From an uncultured Micrococcales bacterium (lineage in GTDB: Bacteria; Actinomycetota; Actinomycetes; Actinomycetales; Microbacteriaceae), in contig CAIRNX010000010.1 in the NCBI GenBank assembly GCA_903880095.1, positions 182,453-246,452 of the forward strand: a DNA stretch of 64,000 nt. The letters run 5' to 3'. A program made the position numbers and the translations under genes. The notes beneath the pieces are model-generated. The model did no database searches, was not told where the DNA came from, and saw only the letters and a program-made list of their open reading frames with translations. Shown piece after piece: positions 62,184 through 64,000 of the stretch (its first letter is position 1; each line of letters begins with the position of its first letter).

Positions 62184-63050
62184 ATGCCCAAGGATAACTC
62201 CGGACACCTAATTCCAGGACGCGTTACCGCAATGCGTTCAGTGCCAGCAAACATTGCCAAGCCCGAATATGTCGGCAAAACGGCGCCTGCAAAAAACACC
62301 TTTGGGGACGTTTGGGCTCCAGAAGATATCGAGAAAATTCGAGCTGCCGGTCGAATCGCCGCCCAGTCCGTTGAGCTTGTCGGTGAAAACATCAAGCCTG
62401 GTGTTACTACCGAGTTTCTAGACCAAATAGCACACGATTTCATTGTCTCTCAAGGCGCGTACCCGTCAACGCTCGGCTACCGTAGCTACCCGAAATCAAT
62501 CTGCACATCGCTTAATGAAGTCATTTGCCATGGAATTCCAGACGACACAGTAATTGCGAGCGGCGACATCGTTAACGTCGACATCACCGCCTACCTAAAT
62601 GGCTTCCACGGCGATCTGAACAAGACCTTTGTGGTTGACGAGGTCAAACCTGAGGTCGCTGATTTGGTTACTAGAACTGAAGAAGCACTATTCAGGGCTC
62701 TTTCGGTTGTCGCCCCTGGGCGCCAGATCAATGTCATTGGCAGGGCGATTGAATCCTACGCAAAGCGCTTTGGCTATGGTGTCGTTCGTGACTTCACTGG
62801 CCACGGAATCGGCAGAAGCTTTCACTCCGGCCTGGTTGTTCCGCATTACGACGCAGCACCCAACTACGCCACCGAAATGGTTGAAGGAATGGTTTTCACT
62901 ATCGAACCGATGCTGACCCTCGGCGGAATTGCATGGGACATGTGGGATGACGGCTGGACTGTCACAACCAAAGACAAATCGATCACCGCGCAATTCGAAC
63001 ACACCTTGGTAGTGACCGAGAGTGGCTACGAGCTACTCACCCTCCCTTAG
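62184..63050 (+). CDS. map: Methionine aminopeptidase type I
   Basis: A 288-residue type I methionine aminopeptidase with the actinobacterial N-terminal extension of about 40 residues. Metal ligands are in [20 protein letters not shown] (two Asp), [20 protein letters not shown] (His), [13 protein letters not shown] (Glu) and [17 protein letters not shown] (Glu); [16 protein letters not shown] carries the substrate-side His. It removes the initiator Met from nascent proteins. ppgK follows after 14 bp. Confidence 0.97.
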   Translation: MPKDNSGHLIPGRVTAMRSVPANIAKPEYVGKTAPAKNTFGDVWAPEDIEKIRAAGRIAAQSVELVGENIKPGVTTEFLDQIAHDFIVSQGAYPSTLGYRSYPKSICTSLNEVICHGIPDDTVIASGDIVNVDITAYLNGFHGDLNKTFVVDEVKPEVADLVTRTEEALFRALSVVAPGRQINVIGRAIESYAKRFGYGVVRDFTGHGIGRSFHSGLVVPHYDAAPNYATEMVEGMVFTIEPMLTLGGIAWDMWDDGWTVTTKDKSITAQFEHTLVVTESGYELLTLP

Positions 63051-63064
63051 GCGAGAATAGTCGC

Positions 63065-63814
63065 ATGGGTAAAAAGGCTATTGGCATCGACATCGGCGGC
63101 ACCGGAATCAAGGGCGCGCTGGTAGATGTTAAGGATGGCAAGCTTCTTTCGGAACGAATTCGTATGGAAACCCCTGAAGGCGGACGCCCAGACGAAATGG
63201 CCAAGGTAGTGCAGTCAATAGTCCGCGAACTGCGTGCAGCAAAAGACATTCCAGTTGGTATCTGTTTTCCGGCGGTGGTCCAGCATGGCGTAGCCAAGTC
63301 TGCTGCAAATGTAAGTTCTGAATGGATTGACTACGACGCTGATGCACACTTCACTGAGGCGCTTGGTCGTTCGGTTCACATGCTCAACGACGCCGATGCG
63401 GCTGGCTATGCAGAGGCGAAGTTCGGCGCAGCGAAGAAGCAAAAAGGTCTGAGTATTTTGACCACCCTGGGAACTGGCATCGGTACCGCACTTTTGAATA
63501 ACGGAGTTCTAGTGCCAAACAGCGAACTGGGCCACTTGCCGCTCGAGGGTTCGACTGCCGAAAAGTTGGCTGCCTTTTCGGTGAAGGAACGCGAAAACCT
63601 AACGTGGGAGCAGTGGGCCGAACGGCTCCAGAAGTACTACACACTTCTCGAAAATCTACTGGTGCCAGATCTTTTTATCGTGGGCGGCGGAGTTTCTAAA
63701 GAGCACGAATTCTTTTTGCCATTGCTGAAGCTGAAGACTCCGATTGTTCCGGCTGAGCTAAAAAACGCTGCAGGCATTATTGGCGCAGCGACACTAGCCA
63801 ACAAGCACGACTAA
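63065..63814 (+). CDS. ppgK: Polyphosphate glucokinase
   Basis: A 249-residue ROK-family kinase of the actinobacterial polyphosphate/ATP glucokinase type. Phosphate loop AIGIDIGGTGIKGALVDVKD, VCFPAVVQHGVAKSAANVSSEW in part (CFPAVVQHGVAKSAANVS), the catalytic Asp in VHMLNDADAAGYAEAKFGAA, TTLGTGIGTALLNNGVLVPN and NSELGHLPLEG. It phosphorylates glucose using polyphosphate or ATP. A GAGAAT hexamer lies six bases before the ATG, so it may also be leaderless. It is convergent to rnpB with about 10 bp between. Confidence 0.93.
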   Translation: MGKKAIGIDIGGTGIKGALVDVKDGKLLSERIRMETPEGGRPDEMAKVVQSIVRELRAAKDIPVGICFPAVVQHGVAKSAANVSSEWIDYDADAHFTEALGRSVHMLNDADAAGYAEAKFGAAKKQKGLSILTTLGTGIGTALLNNGVLVPNSELGHLPLEGSTAEKLAAFSVKERENLTWEQWAERLQKYYTLLENLLVPDLFIVGGGVSKEHEFFLPLLKLKTPIVPAELKNAAGIIGAATLANKHD

Positions 63815-63821
63815 AGGTTTA

Positions 63822-64000
63822 GGACGGGTCGACCGATACGCCGGGTTCTGTACCCTTTCGGGTGGCGACCATCTATCTCGGAGTACCGTTACCGGCACCC
63901 TCTAGCGATCTACCCGAAGACTCGGGCGAGCAGCCCTCGAACGACTTCTGTCTGATCATGCTTCAGGCGAGGTTTACATAGCCGCTCCGATCACTCGGAG
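63822..64000 (-). ncRNA. rnpB: RNase P RNA, 3' portion
   Basis: The minus strand ends with the class A RNase P signature: the conserved ACAGAACCCGGC near 63841-63852, the universal stretch around GAGGGTGCCGGTAACGG and the closing P1 strand with GGTCGACCCGTCC. The 5' part lies beyond the right edge. It is the catalytic RNA that cleaves tRNA leaders. The exact 3' end (about 63822-63828) is estimated. Confidence 0.9.

Overview
The window is an unbroken stretch of actinobacterial core chromosome with no mobile elements, CRISPR arrays or phage genes. Actinobacterial markers are the septation protein SepH, the DUF3000/3071/3093/3159/3710/4191/4193 families, the glnA1-glnE-glnA2 trio, the Gly-Cys-Val tRNA cluster, a SigA with a long Ala/Lys/Pro-rich N-terminus, and the lipB-lipA-DUF4191-RDD order. 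Base composition near the low fifties in percent GC (by eye), very short intergenic gaps and thinned operons suggest a small-genome member of Microbacteriaceae, such as a freshwater Luna-type planktonic lineage. The family is inference from gene content; the genus cannot be fixed from the sequence alone.

Layout. 1-5 kb: alaS (5' part only), two small membrane proteins, rpsD, rarA, then a membrane-anchored cyclophilin and a DUF349 protein on the other strand. 5-17 kb: a minus-strand block with rel, secF-secD-yajC, ruvB-ruvA-ruvC, yebC, pdxT-pdxS, a HIT protein and thrS. 17-22 kb: a VIT-type transporter, the three-tRNA operon, an unknown small membrane protein, amtB, a short NhaA-like antiporter and zapE. 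22-33 kb: rhodanese-sufE-RibD-like operon, DUF3000-ribonuclease D, dxs, acnA, and the DUF3159/DUF3710/dut/DUF3093/DUF4193 group. 33-45 kb: sepH, a phosphodiesterase, parC and parE facing each other, a DUF7455 protein, a gatD/murT-like pair, sigA, an MFS transporter and a PAC2 protein. 45-54 kb: pepA, lpd, sucB, an unknown membrane protein, lipB-lipA, DUF4191 and an RDD protein. 53-64 kb: glnA1, glnE, glnA2, nadE-ridA-panB, a SPOR-like protein, map, ppgK, and the 3' part of RNase P RNA at the right edge.

Three genome-wide habits stand out. First, at least 14 genes have a TANNNT hexamer placed exactly 6 or 7 nt before the start codon, mostly without a Shine-Dalgarno sequence, which predicts leaderless mRNAs; several sit back-to-back in tiny divergent promoters. 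Second, six convergent gene pairs end in the same way, with both stop codons sharing one 4-nt YTAR tetranucleotide. Third, amtB and glnA1 share a 17-nt upstream motif (TTTACATTSACGAAACA) that fits the GlnR operator; at amtB it continues as a 22-bp-period repeat. Together with glnA1, glnE and glnA2 this gives a nitrogen-assimilation regulon inside the window, although glnK and glnD are absent beside amtB.

The most unusual proteins are the MurT/GatD-like pair beside sigA (MurT has no cysteine at all and GatD has a rearranged nucleophile region), a RibD-C-like protein that has lost its usual glycine motif, and a shortened NhaA relative.
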